Shown here: piece after piece, positions 12,201 to 24,500 of the stretch | Position numbering within the stretch: the first letter of the stretch is position 1 | Layout of the letters: each line of letters opens with the position of its first letter | Source of the DNA: Capitella teleta | Lineage: Eukaryota; Annelida; Polychaeta; Capitellidae | Direction of reading: 5' to 3' | Assembly (NCBI GenBank): GCA_000328365.1 | Contig: KB310536.1 | Coordinates: forward strand, 1-64,000 | Length of the DNA: 64,000 nt | Position numbers and translations under genes: made by a program | Notes under the pieces: generated by a model | What the model was told of the DNA's origin: nothing | Database searches by the model: none | The model's input: the letters and a program-made list of their open reading frames with translations, nothing else

Positions 12201-13329
12201 AGTTCTTAGAAGAAACTTTCTTAATTGAAGAAACTCACTCCTTTGAAGTCCATTGGAAGCTATGACCAACAAAGTGATTGGAGAAATGACGGAACACTAA
12301 TACGAATCAAAACTCACCTCAGCTGACCCCCGTAGATAAGCTTCAGCGCTCGATCGCATGGCACCATCATCTGAGAGACGTGGGCCGGTGGCTGAGGTGA
12401 GAATCAGTTCTCCTCCGCTCCCCCTTAACCCTGGACCTGATCCTCTCAATGGGGTCAAATGCTGCAGAGAGAAATCAAGTATAAAAAGAGAGGAACCACG
12501 TTGATACTCACGTCCACGCTCCTGGCCATTCCGCCTCCAGTGCTGCCTCGTAACGGAGCCAATCCGTCAACGCTGCCTCGCATCTCCAGCGATCCTCGTG
12601 CCTCAACAGACCCTCGCGTCGCCATCATATCCGTGCTGCTGCGCTGACCTCCAACCTGATCAAGACTTCCCCTGAGAGACGCTTGGGGTGACTGTGATAC
12701 TGCGTTCCCCCGCAGTGGGCCCAAACCCTGTATTAATAAACAGAATTAAGAGAAATTGTGGAATTTGATCAGATACCTTCGACTGATTATTCTGCGCTTG
12801 TTTCATAGGTTTCCGCGTGTCTTTTTTTCCTGCTTTCTTCTTGTTGTTTCCTCCTGTTGAAACACAGAACAATAACACCTTCAACGTCAGCACAATCGAC
12901 AGAACCATTCATGGATTCCTTGCGTCTCTCCTCAACGACCATCTGTCGGTAGAACTCATCACACGGGTGATCCCAGATGCTCTCTCCGGACATAAAGTTG
13001 AAGTAGTAAATATCAGCATTGGGATCTTGGCTGTGAATTAAATTCAAATAATCAATCAATAAATCATAGAGACATATATCATTGATCATTTACCATGGTT
13101 TCCAGTGCTCAGGCAGAGGAGCGTTGATTCCCTCGCGAGCAATCCACAAGAGGTCGCTTTCTTTGTGAGGGTCAATCCCAATGACCTTGGCATAGTCGTA
13201 AATTTCTAAAGAGTGCAATTAGTGCAATCAGATCAACAACAGAGCAAAAAGCTCCTCACCTTCCTCTGTCGGCTGGTAGTTCTCATCGTAATCCTCCTCA
13301 AGGATCACCTGACCATTGATTTGATACAT
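6216..13329 (-). CDS. CEP164: Centrosomal protein 164, distal-appendage protein (CEP164)
   Basis: CEP164 sits on mother-centriole distal appendages, recruits TTBK2 and is needed for ciliogenesis. Twenty-nine exons in phase give 4218 nt, 1405 aa (human about 1460). The first is 13260-13329, then 13094-13205, 12906-13030, 12777-12853, 12512-12727, 12318-12461, a 21-nt microexon 12239-12259 and 11705-11866. The remainder continue down to the last exon, 6216-6324. Residues 1-25 ([17 protein letters not shown]) and the WW domain near 55-90 ([20 protein letters not shown], then [10 protein letters not shown]) match human. An Arg-Gly-Ser-rich stretch and acidic segment follow, then a long coiled coil from about residue 440 to 1000 built of many phase-0 exons. 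The C-terminal part ([37 protein letters not shown]) also matches, ending [14 protein letters not shown]. One intron (11272-11329) uses a GC donor. Confidence 0.96.
12239..12259 (-). other. CEP164: CEP164 21-nt microexon
   Basis: On the minus strand, a tag acceptor, the 21 bases encoding LPMDFKG and a gtgagt donor form a phase-0 exon between exons 6 and 8. Flanking exons are also phase 0, so it can be skipped without a frameshift, giving 1398 instead of 1405 aa. Confidence 0.6.
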
Positions 13330-14151
13330 CGTGCACCTTTAAGCTGGAAGGGAAACCTTTCAAATTTCAATCAATAAAATGAGTTTAATTAACCATATCA
13401 CGTCATCAATAATTTCAAGGTGTTTCACTGTTTGGTTTGTGTTACACATCTTCAAATTGTTGATTGGGGTAACTGATAACCATCTTACTATTCATTAGCC
13501 TCAGGCAGAGATAAGGGAAATCTCTAATCTGTGGCCTCAGGAAGTATATGTGATAGGTTCACAATTCTAAATTAATTAAAAGGAAAGTAATTTATTTAAT
13601 CATGATAATTAACTAATGAACCCTCGTTACCCTGCATGCTAAATAACTATAACTTATAACTGAATAAGACACACAGTACACACACTGACAGGTCGATACA
13701 GCAACTATAGCCAAATGCTTCCAGGTTTGAACATAGCCAGTGGACCAACTGACCAGCTGTTGTGGACTGAAATGGGATCGTAGTTATACTCAGTCAAATA
13801 CCACCGAAAAGATTCTTGTGTGACAGACACTGAGACAGCTCTGCCTTTCTCAAGTTTCTGCGGCGTTGAGCGTGTCACAACAAGACGACCTCATGAACAT
13901 TATAAATTGAAGTGAATCTCAACTCACGTTAATATCACGCGATGGCAAATACAATTTCCTCCTGCTTTAACATTCGTCCGAAGCCACAAACGCGTTCTGC
14001 AAGCTATATCGGCACCATGATTGGGAAAATTGCACGGATGATAAACAATCAATCATGACACCAGCGCCATCGTGAATGCTGCATTGTGGGATGCACCAAA
14101 ACACGCAGCTGTTGCATAGACAAAATATTCTAACTGAGCATCGAAGTAACG
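13330..14151. promoter_or_regulatory. Divergent promoter region, CEP164 / AGA-like
   Basis: The two start codons point away from each other across about 820 bp, so both promoters must lie here unless 5' UTR introns extend further. The region is AT-rich near CEP164. From about 13950 it becomes more mixed in composition. No TATA box was confidently identified and no other gene is seen. Confidence 0.5.
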
Positions 14152-16701
14152 ATGAAGGCGTCTGTGGCGACTTGGTCCTTCGGGTTAAAAGCCGTTCAGA
14201 AGTCAAAGGAGAATCTTTGCAGCGGAAAACTTTCATTAGATGCCACAGAATATGCTTTAGCGCGTGAATAATCATGACATTGATATTCTTGACTTGGAAA
14301 TCACTATATTGTAACTTGACAACTGACTAAATTGGTCTATTATCGCTCAATTTACCAATTAACTGCACTATAAATAGTATAATTTGGTTTTAGTATAACA
14401 TCAGGTGTTATATGGACCGAATTTATCATTCATTTTGCTTTGCTCTGAAGTAATTTTGTAAGTGTATCAAACATTAAGAGCTTGATTGTTTTTGTTTTTC
14501 GATACATTTGTATACCGCAACTGGCTTCGCTTCTATGCGATTCACACATTTTTCGTGGTTATAGGATCCCCAAGGTGACACGTAAGCCCTCAGCGGGCTA
14601 GGATCACAAGCGTTGAATAACTTTGAAAGGAGCAACCACTTAGGCGATGACAATACCATCATTGTCCAACCATTGAATCAGGTACCACATTTCGACACTA
14701 TGGTTATGACTATGTAATGTGTCATGCTGTGGTGGACATGAGGGTTTTCAGGCGGCGCAATTCGAACGTGGCGAGTTGCCTAACCGGGAATCCAACCCAC
14801 GACCTTCTGCATGCTAGGCAAGCGCGTTACCACTGTGCCATCTAACATAGATTTCCTACTTGCAGGAGTGGAGAATGACGTTTCCACGGGTGTGTATATT
14901 GTTGGCAGAGGGGGTTTCCCCAATGCTGATGGTTTCTTGGAATGTGATGCAGCTCTGATGGATGGAAATTCATTGAAATTTGGAGCTGTGATGGCTCTCA
15001 GAGGGTATTTAGACACATTTGTTTACTCAATTAAATGATGTAGCATTTACAATATAAGCATAATAAAGACAGGAGTCGAGGCCTATTGTTCCGACTTGAG
15101 CATTTTTTTTTCCAGTTGCCTAATTTGTGCATTCTACCCTAACTCTACCCTATACCCTAGGCTTAATAATTGCCGCATATTTATGCGGCATATGGTTTGC
15201 CATATATAGCTCGCCTATCCTCATGAAAAATTGCCTTTCACCAACAATAATATCACAATACTAACAATAGCCTCCAAATTTTCACATGCATGTATCACAA
15301 AAATCTATTCTAATCATATCTCATGTCAAAAGCTGTTGATTCTTGTAAAAATATTCAGTTTTTAACTTTTTATACAACACCGGCCTGATATCCAAGAAAA
15401 GCGCGATATTTCAATCCGAGCGACGCGCTGCTGGCGGATGATTACATTGCGTGACGTTCGCGGCTGCCAGCATTTTTCTTAGTAAAAGTAGGACGTTGGT
15501 GATATGAAAAGAGTTCAGCAGTAAATCTAAAACCCAGGTTGGTTGTTGTGACCCTTTACGAAATTGCAGGCTACAGCATTGACACAGTTATATTTGTCAG
15601 ATTATTTGCAGGAGAATTGTAAGGTAACCTGGAAGCCTAGAATTTTAATTAGTGTGGACCCATTTTGGACCTGACATGGTAGGGCTGATCCATGGGCGAT
15701 CAGGATCAGCCATAGTATAGGGCTACCCTTACCTTAGTGTCATGCGTGCCGGAATCATAAACCAAACTTATTTTTCTGAACAACACACAGTCAAACAGGT
15801 TAATCATAATGCTGTTTAACTGTAGTAAAGATGGTTTTCTTTCCAGAATTGCCACCCCATCACGAGTAGCAAGGCGTGTTCTTGAGAATTCTCCGCACAG
15901 TATTCTGGTTGGCGAGGGTGCTCAACAGTTTGCCCTCAGTCAAGGATTTACGGTGGAAAAGGAAGAAGACCTCAACGCCTCCTCATCTGAATTCGTGGTG
16001 AGACATACTTGGTATATCCTGTTCCTGACCCCTTTTTTGTAGATGACTTCTGGCCATTCGGACACTCTGGGGGTCATTAACCTCGATGCCAGTGGCAACA
16101 TTGTTGCAGGTCTGCATCATTTTTATCTTTTTTTTTTTTAATGATTTTCTCTTTTCCAATAGGGGTCAGCACAAGTGGTATGCCTGGAAAGCACCCCGGC
16201 AGAGTAGGCGACAGTCCTTTGCCAGGAGGCGGCCTATACGCTGGTAATCATCTATGCTCATCTAAGCTACGTGTCAGCTGAATAAGATTTCATCCAGACG
16301 ACCGAATCGGAGCAGCATCTTGCACAGGGGATGGAGACCAAATTCTGCCTTTTTGTCCGTCGCTTAAAGCTGTTTTGAAAATGGGTCAGGGCATGACCCC
16401 TAATGCCGCGTGTGAATCGGTGATCAAGGAAATTGCTGAGAGAATTTTTCCCAAAGAAATGTTTGAAATTGGAATTGTTGCATTAAGTGTTGAGGTAGAA
16501 CTCCCAGGTTTTGTTGTGGCGCATATCATATGCATATTCATTTCACAGGGAGAGTATGGAGCAGCAGGATCCCTTAAACGATGGAGAGACATAATCACAG
16601 GAACTGAATACAAAGGATTTCCGTACGCAGTTTGGAATTCTGATCATTGCATTGAACCAACCATCAAAGTTGTGCATTCATGCCTTTCCACAGAACAATA
16701 A
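14152..16701 (+). CDS. AGA: N4-(beta-N-acetylglucosaminyl)-L-asparaginase-like Ntn hydrolase
   Basis: This is a family-T2 threonine Ntn hydrolase. AGA itself cleaves the GlcNAc-Asn bond in lysosomal glycoprotein breakdown. Seven exons give 900 nt, 299 aa: 14152-14263, 14866-15004, 15847-15997, 16043-16109, 16163-16243, 16298-16494 and 16549-16701. Visible family motifs are ATWSFGLKAV and LSLDATEYAL near the N-terminus, GRGGFPNADGFLECDAALMDG, ILVGEGAQQFA, and the autocleavage site GHSDTLG, with Thr142 the predicted nucleophile after Asp141. STSG, GRVGDSPLPGGGLYADD and GDGDQIL follow. The human motif is GHDTIG, so one Ser is added here. The start is the first ATG after an in-frame TAA at 14131-14133. 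No signal peptide follows it, unlike lysosomal AGA, so a cytosolic asparaginase-like role is possible. The alpha part (141 aa) is shorter than in human. An AATAAA lies near 16714. Confidence 0.9.
14560..14845 (-). mobile_element. tRNA-Ala-derived SINE in AGA-like intron 1
   Basis: On the minus strand a pol III type-2 promoter is readable. Box A tggcacagtgg (plus 14830-14840) fits the consensus exactly. Box B ggttggattcc (plus 14787-14797) has one mismatch from GGTTCGANNCC, 32 nt downstream. The head tggtaacgcgcttgcctagc resembles tRNA-Ala(AGC), including the CTAGCAT anticodon loop, but lacks a clean acceptor stem, so it is a SINE head rather than a working tRNA. The body runs toward lower coordinates and its end is uncertain; 14560 is an estimate. 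It ends just before the exon-2 acceptor of the host gene. Confidence 0.7.
15005..15846. other. AGA-like intron 2
   Basis: An 842-nt intron with no supported gene. It contains AT-rich sequence and a short GC-rich patch near 15410-15475. Confidence 0.6.
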
Positions 16702-18527
16702 AAAATTATTTCTCAATAAAGTTTTATTTTATTCTTATTCTTATCAATTTTGTTATGAAGTGCATTTTTACATTTTCATAGGAATGAAAGATTCATAACG
16801 TTTGTTCACAATCGTAATTTATGCACAAAATTAAGAACAAGGTATTTCTGTCGTGCTGATAATATGATATGATAACCTTCATTTCTTAGTATTAGCATAG
16901 AGGAAGAATAATATGGTATTAGAATGTTAGAACTGAGTGACAGCCATTTCCAATGCATGTGGAGTATTATTATAGAATTTTTTTGATGTACGTGTGTGTT
17001 AGTTTATTGATAGTTTATGCCATGAATATCTGTGTACCTTGCACAGAATTTGAGTAGCCTGGTACAGTAAACATTTCCTGATCTCCAGTACCTCAAGCTG
17101 TAATCATTCACTTTCCTATTCTCTTCAATTTTTTCACTTATTTTTCTTTTACACATAATACTCGTGGTTGTTAAGGCTTAACTGTTTTTTTTTTCCTAAT
17201 TCTAGTACATGTGCAAACAAGTAATTTAAATCTGCATTATTTGTTCTCTCTCAAATATGATAGTAATTTATCACACATTTACAGTTTTTGTTCTGAAGTA
17301 AGTTTGCAGTTGAAGCATAAACGAAGTCGTTTTCAGATTGAATGGATGAATAAAAATAATGCATTTCACATGATGAGCAGTCATTTAATCAAATGAAGTA
17401 ACAAAAATATACAAGGATTATGAATGTAGCAAGAATGCTTTCCAGATATATATACATGAATTATATACAATAACAATACACATTATGGCATGAGCAATTT
17501 TAATATAAGACGCCAGACGCCCATAACATAATCAACATTATGCATCTCCAAAAAAAGAAAAAAAAGGGGGTTAAAAAAATCTCAAAATCACATTGCTTTG
17601 TTTCGTGTCGTGGCAGAAAAAAAATAATTAAATATCCACAAAGAGTTTAATTTGAAAGTAATTAAGTACCGCAAATTATGATAAAATGTGGAGATCGTAA
17701 CATTAAGTGTTTTTTTTGTTTAATGAAGAGTTCTAACAGTTTGACAACATGAAGCCCACTTCTGCCGGCAGATGGGATGAGAAAAGAAAGAAAGAGTTTT
17801 AGTCAGGAGTCGGATTGGGATATTTCCTTAAAAGCCACACATGCGACATAAAATTTCCCATTTTTACGCTGGGTTAAAGGAAGGATGACTAGCTTTTAGT
17901 TATGGATAACACTCCCAAGAAGATGATTAAAACATTGTAGCCATGATTAGAAAAGAACAAAAATACATTGAAAATCAGCCAAGTTTTGTAAACACCAAAT
18001 TAATTAAGAGGAAATAATTAATCACCCTCAAACGTTTGAGCAAAAAAAAAAAAATATATATTTATATATATATTAATGCACTAAAAGGTTAATAAATTAA
18101 GCATAAGTGCACAATTTGATTTGATTTTGAAAAAAAAAAAGAAAAAAAAAACACAATTGGATGAGGAATTGAAAAAGAATAAAATTCAATTGACACTGGT
18201 GAAAATGAAAATTCCAAAGCTGAGTAGCCAGTTAATAAATATAAGAAAATCCTTCTTAAAAATAATGATCAATCCGACTCAATAAGAAAAGAAAAAAATA
18301 GTATAAAAAATTATGGTTTTTGAGCAAAAAACAATAAAGAAGAGAAAGACAACAGATACATCAAAACAACACAAATAATAAGAAATAAAAAGTTGACATG
18401 ATTTTGGCAGTGAAGAAAAGAGCGAAAAAGAAAGAGGGAGAGAGGGAGAGAGAGAGCGAGCGGAATAAAACTGTACAGTGGAGGGTGGTGGGGAGGGGGT
18501 ATGTACAAATGCTTTGATTGAAGTCAT
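16702..18527. other. Convergent gap between AGA-like gene and USF3
   Basis: No gene is supported. The region is very AT-rich with several A-runs (near 18040-18050 and 18130-18150), a short TATA run near 18055-18070 and a GA-rich purine tract at about 18425-18465 close to the USF3 stop. It should contain the 3' UTRs of both neighbours. Confidence 0.6.
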
Positions 18528-21500
18528 TCAGTGTTCGTGCATCGGGAAGTTTAGCGCCGGCATCCCGGAGAATGGGGTGTGGGCGTGGCCTCCAAAGGGC
18601 GTGGTCATGGAGGAGCTGATGGAAGGGCCGACGCCACGCGGCACCTCAAAGCCCGGGTGCTGGTGGCTGAAGATTGGGTTATGCAGCATGGAGGGCGGCA
18701 TCTGTCCTCGACTGTTGTGGTACATGGCATTGGCGGCAGCCTGGTGCGTGTGCTGGAGGTTGTGCTCCATGCTGGCCTGTGGGCCCAGGAGGCCATTGCC
18801 GTGAGGAAACTTTATTGGTGAGATGTTGAGGCCATCGCCCTGTGCTGTGCCGTTCATGTCAAAGATGTTGAGGTTGAAGTTGGGCATATGTGGTGTGACA
18901 GACACAGAGTTCGAATGCCCCGGCAGCTGAGAGGCTGACGTATGGTTGGCGTGCATTGGGTTCATGCCAAAGCCAGCTTGGAAGTTTAGGCCGATGCCGT
19001 TCTGGTGTCGAGAGGAGAACATGAAGGGGTTCGGACCCATCTGGTCCTTGTGCTGCAGGCTGTTTGAGTGGGAGCGCCCGTGCGCATTGTTGAAGAGGTT
19101 GGGGATGTATGTGGGGCCATCTGCTTGCAGGTTGCGAGGGGGAGGGGAGAGACCGGCCAGAGGGAAGTACGGCGTCATGCTGCGGTTTGGATCAAAGAGA
19201 TTGGACTCCATCTCATAGACAGACTGCGAGGAAGAAGCAGCGGCCGCCTGCTGCTTGGCTTTCTTTGATTTTGATGATCGGGATTTTGATGATGATGAGG
19301 ACGACTGTTGTTGGCCAGAGTGCTTGCTGCTCATGGCCGCTTTGTTGCTTGACTGCTTCATAGCAGCCGCTGCAGGGTAGCCCTGGTGCCCGCTCTCTCT
19401 GTGGCTGTTGGCAGCAGCGCTGTTGGCTCCAGCAAAGTTCAGAGGTGGAGGGTCAAAGGCCTGCGCCCCGAAGGCAGAGATCGGCCCAAAGTGAGGATTG
19501 TGCACTCCATAGTGAGCAGCAGCATTGAAGTTGCGTTGTTGCTGCTGCTGTTGTTGCTGTTGTGCGGCAGCAGCAGCGTTGGCACGATGAGAATTGCGGT
19601 GACTGTTGGGGGCCGGCCCGTGGTGGTGTAGAGGAGGGCTGGTCAGCACGGAAGGCATGGACGCGGCAGGGTTTGAAGCGCTCTGGGGGTAGCCCCCTGA
19701 GGGGGAGAGGAAAGGGTCGCCCTTCTGCTGACCCATTGCTGCAGGCTGAGGGGAGCGACCCACTGATGAACGACTGCTGCTTGAGGCGGTGGCCTTCTGC
19801 CTGCTTCCACTTGCATTGGCCATGTACGGAGCCGTATTGGCACACTCCTTCGCAGCCTGTTGTTGAGCCTGTTGGGCTTGCTGCTGTGCCGCCTGCTGTT
19901 GTTGCTGTGCCTGTTGCGCCTGTTGCTGCTGAGCCTGTTGAGCCTGCTGCGAATCCTGGAAGGGATTCTGCGTGGGCATGGTTGGTGTCTTCTGCTGCTG
20001 TGAGGAGTTGTGGTATGCGTTGTAGGGGCTCGTTTGCTGGGCATTCTGTGCCGTAATGCGCTGCTTCTCTGCACTGGACGTGGCTTCCCTCCGTGCAGAT
20101 GAGCTGCCAGAGCAACTGGTCTTGCTGCTCGCAGGTGTGGTGTCCATGGGAGGATAGCCGAGTTGGCCAGAAGGCAGGTGCTGCAGGGGCTTCTGGGATG
20201 CAGCACTGGACGCAGACTGCTGGCCACGCTGCATGCCAGGGTACATGGGCATGTTGGAGGGGTACGGCTGCTGTGACTGCTGCTGCTGTTGTTGCTGTTG
20301 TTGCTGTTGTTGCTGGCGTGCCATGTGCTGTTGCTGGTCATAGCCTGCGCTGCTGGTAGTGGTGGTCGAGCTATGGCTCCCAGACAGCGTGAACGAGAAG
20401 GTGTTGGTGCTGGTAGTGACAGGTACACTGAATGGCTGCATGCCGTGTGGGTGTCCAAATGGACCAGGGTAGCCAGCGTACTCTTGGCTTGGATCTTTTC
20501 CCTGGACGGCACAGCTGGGAGCAGCAGCAGGGGTGTTCAGGTGGGGAGGGGGCGCATAGAAGTCTTTACCAGGAGGCACGTGAGCCATGCAGCTGCTGTT
20601 GAAGTTCTCATGCTGCAATGGAGGCGCCTGGTCTCCGGAATACACCGTCTGCTGAGAGGACGGTGGCAGGGATGGCATGTCTGGCTTCTCCTTGGCCATC
20701 AGCTCAGAGCTCTGGCCACGAGGACTCTTCTCTACCGCTTGCTTCTTGCCTGGACTCAAGTGCATATCAGCTGAGTAGGGAGGCGTTGGGAAGGTGTTGA
20801 CGACATCACCGCTGCTGCCAGGACTGATGTTGGTTTGTTTGGGTGGCTCAACCGGGGCAACGACATCTTTGACGGGAGATTTGTGCTGCAGAGGTTTCTG
20901 CTGAGATTCTTGCACGGGTTTTGAGACAACTTTCTCCTTGGGAGGTTCAACAATCATGGGGGGAAGGGGAGCGGTGGGTTTGTTCACTTTGGCGTTTGAT
21001 GCCTTTGTTTTCTCTATCACTGGTTTCTTGGGACTGACTCCTAACCCGTGGGTGATTGTTGAATCGTGACTTGACTTGTGAAGCTTGGGAGGCGCCACTT
21101 GGCGAGCAAGGGATACAATGTTTGTGTGGCGTGCTTGGCCAGGCGTTTCATCCAAGTCAATGATTGGCTTGCTTGGTGTTTCAAGAGTAGCTTCTCTGTC
21201 TTTGCCAGGAGAGGGAAGAATGCGGCAGAGAGAATCTATGGCTTCATTCATGGCGGAATCTGTGGCTGCAGAGGATTTCGCGGGCGTTGAGATTTCCAAT
21301 CCAGGGAGGGAGTCTTTGCTGCGTTCCGGGTCATCCAGAGACATCGGTACACTTGGGGTCATCAGGTTTGGTAACGGATCAAAGAGATTCTTAGCCGGAG
21401 ATATTTGGCTCGGAGTGGTGCTGCGTTCTGCCTGGGAGTGGTCTGTGATGAGCGGGGGTGGAGAGGGTATTTGTACAGCGGGCTTTTCAATGGATTTCTT

Positions 21501-24500
21501 GTCCGCGGGTGCTTTGGGACGAGCATTTTTGAGTGATGTTTGTGACTTTCCTTTCGAGCGCTTCCGTGACTTAGAGAAGGGGGATAGCACCTTGTCTGGA
21601 GAGCTCTGCGGCAGATCTTCTTCGTTGAAAGCAAACACATCGTGGTTCTTTTCTGGCCGATCTTTGCCAGCGAGTGCGGGGGGAGGGGGTTCATTGCGAA
21701 TGCGCTGCTCAGCCTCAGAAGAATCGTTCTTCTTCTTTTTCTTCAAGGCAGGTGCTCCTTCTGCGGCGCTGTTGGCTTTGTGTTTCCTGCCTTTCTTGTC
21801 GGGAGAAGGACTCGCGACGTGACCTAAGCTCTCAACTTGGTTCAGGACATCGGCCAAATCGTTCTCAGTGAAGGTGATCGTGTCAGGGATGGAGTCAACA
21901 GAGAGGATCTTCTGCGGATTGCTCTTCTCTTCCTCTGCCTTCTCCTTGGGTTTCACTTGTGGAAGAGGAGCAGCTTCCTGGGAGGGCAGAGGGGCAACCG
22001 GCTCCAGGAGAGGCATGTCCAGGTTCTTGTTCTTGCTTTTTTTGCTCTTGGAGCTCTTTTTACTCTTGCGAGAGGTGCTGTCGGTCGCTGGCTCAGGGAT
22101 AACTTGAGCAGCCAATTCATTCTGTATTTCAAGTAGAACCAACTCCCTTTGACTGTCTGAACTGCTGTCTAATTCGTGACTAGACGAGACGTCATGAGTA
22201 GAACTGTGCTTCTTCTTGCTCCGATCTTTGCTCTTAGATTTCTTGTCTTTCTTCGATTTCTTTGCCTTCTTCTCAACCTCTGCCAGCAGAGGCGGATGTG
22301 AGAGAGGAGGATGTGAAAGAGGAGGATGTGAAAGGGGAGGATGAGAGAGAGGAGGAGGGGGTTTCACAGCGCCCTCTGGCTTCTTCAGTCCGCTCAGTTC
22401 GGCCGTCAGATCAGCGAGATTCCCAGTCGTCCCATAGACAGCGCGGTCATAAAGCTCTTCAGCCGTCAAAGCTTTTTCCTTTTCTTTTTCCTTCTTCTCC
22501 TTCCTTTCCTTTTTCTTCTTCTCCTTTTTCTCCTTCTTCTTGCTCTTTCTCTTACTGGACGACACCTGGATATTCTCATCTGACGTGTTCAGAGACGAAT
22601 CCATTGGCGCTGAGTCCGACTGCGTTGTGCTGTCCACCTTCTGGGCAGGCGTCGATGTTGCGACACTTGCCACAGAAGCGATACTGCTGCTGATCAATGT
22701 GCTGGATGATGACACGATGAGCGGCATGTCCGGTAAAGGCCAGGTGGGGGCCACAGTCCGCACTGGACTGCTGGTGATCACCGGACCTTCGACCTGAGTG
22801 GGCTCTGCAGTGGTCAGTGGTATGAACGGGAGGCAGGACGGCATGGACGGCTTGGAGACCACGGCTGCAGGAGAGGGCAGGGTGGGGGCCTCACTGACCA
22901 AGGGGGCCTTGACCTCTGGTGCTGGTTTGTCGGCCTTCTCGACAACCTTCGTGGGAGTATGGATCTTGATCAGATCAGAGAAATCAGTGATGTCTGTTTC
23001 GTCCTCTTCTTTCTCATTGAGATGGTCAAGGAAGCTACCTGCTTGACCACTGTCCACAACTGAGTCCATGGCGACCGTGCTGAATGGCTCAGACACGACA
23101 GCTGGCGCCTTGATATCCTTCTTCTTTGCTTTTGATTGTTTTGCGTTTTTGGGTTTTGTGATAGGTTTGCGAGCGCCCCCTTTGGCTAGATCCACAGAGG
23201 GCGGGGGCATCTGCTGTGAGTCAGAGGTCGCTCGGGGGTCATCACCCCCTGTGTCGATATGCAGCGGATTGTCGTCGTGAACAGGATTGTAGAAACTGCT
23301 TATGGAAGGAGAGATCTCGTTGGGGGATCCAGCAGCAAAGATGGATTCAGTGGCCCTTGCAAGGATGTCTGTGCCGGATGAGGAAGCGGGGGAGGTGGAG
23401 GAGCCAGACGTGGAGGTGATGGCGATGCTGAGGGGCGTCATGCTGCCCGCTGCACTCTTGCTGCACTTGGCTTTGCTCACGGGAACAGCGTTGGCGTCTG
23501 ATGTCTGTGGCTGAGGGACTTCCCCACCGGAGAGAGCATTGGGGGAGTGCGAGGGCTTCGGCATGAGGGTGCGGGGGGCGCCCTTCTTGGCGTTGGAGCC
23601 CTGGGCGTTGGGGAAAGTGAGGATGATGTTCCCCTCAGGAGTCAACATGGCGGCCATGGTGGCAGGCAGATTGGATGAGGAGAGCGAGGTGCTGGCAGAG
23701 GACTTGGTGATGGAGGCAGTTGAGTCGACTGAGGTGCATGATGGAGCGACTGTTGACGTGCCCAGAAGAGGAGGGCGGGCAGTGATGGCAGGGGCGGAGG
23801 CCGTCATGACACTGGTTGAGGGTCGTGGGGCTCCCACAGGTGGCGCCACAGGGGGCGCTACAGGGCCCTTTGCGGATGATGAAGGCACGTGATGCACTGT
23901 GTTAGGTTGTCCGGTGGCATAGAGCCTCACAGTGGCTGACGATGGCACCGTTTGCAACGGCTGCATAGCTGGACGCGTGATCATACCGGAGGTGAGCCTG
24001 ATCCCTTGCTGCTGGGGCAACATGGGCTGCATGGGCATGCGAGAGGCCGTGGTAAGCAGACCAGGGTTAGGCTGCATCTGCATGAGATTGGGCTGAGTCA
24101 CGACTGGCACAATTTGTCCGTTAGGGAGTATCAAAGCAGACGGCAGTTGGTTTGGGGCAGAGGGCACCATGTTCATTTGCACTGCACCCTGGGGAGTGTT
24201 CACGGTCACTGTGGGCTGCTGGGGGTTAGCAGGAGCAGGGGGTGCGGGGGGCGCCTGGGGGCTGGGCATAAGGCCTTCCGGTTGCAGGAGGGGAGGGCGT
24301 AGGGCAGGCAGCGCAGCCCCGGGGGCCACAGAGGTTGCTTGCGACACAATGGGATTGCTTTTAATGGGATCGATGGCTTTGTGCTGGTTGTTGGGCAGAA
24401 GCAGGAGTTGCCCGTTATGCAGCACAAGCGTTCCCTGCACAGGACCCCCGCCCATCGCGGGCAGAGTGGGCCTCAAGCCAAGAGGGTTCATTGGGTGCGT

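Noticed and set aside
14787-14845. A functional tRNA-Ala gene
   Set aside because: The A box and anticodon region resemble tRNA-Ala(AGC), but the acceptor and T stems do not pair properly and the sequence continues into a SINE-like body.
21085-21822. A 245-aa plus-strand frame opposite the USF3 exon
   Set aside because: It is the complement of a long stop-poor Pro/Ser/Lys-rich coding exon; such mirror frames are expected and its sequence is biased to Ser/Gly/Phe without domains.
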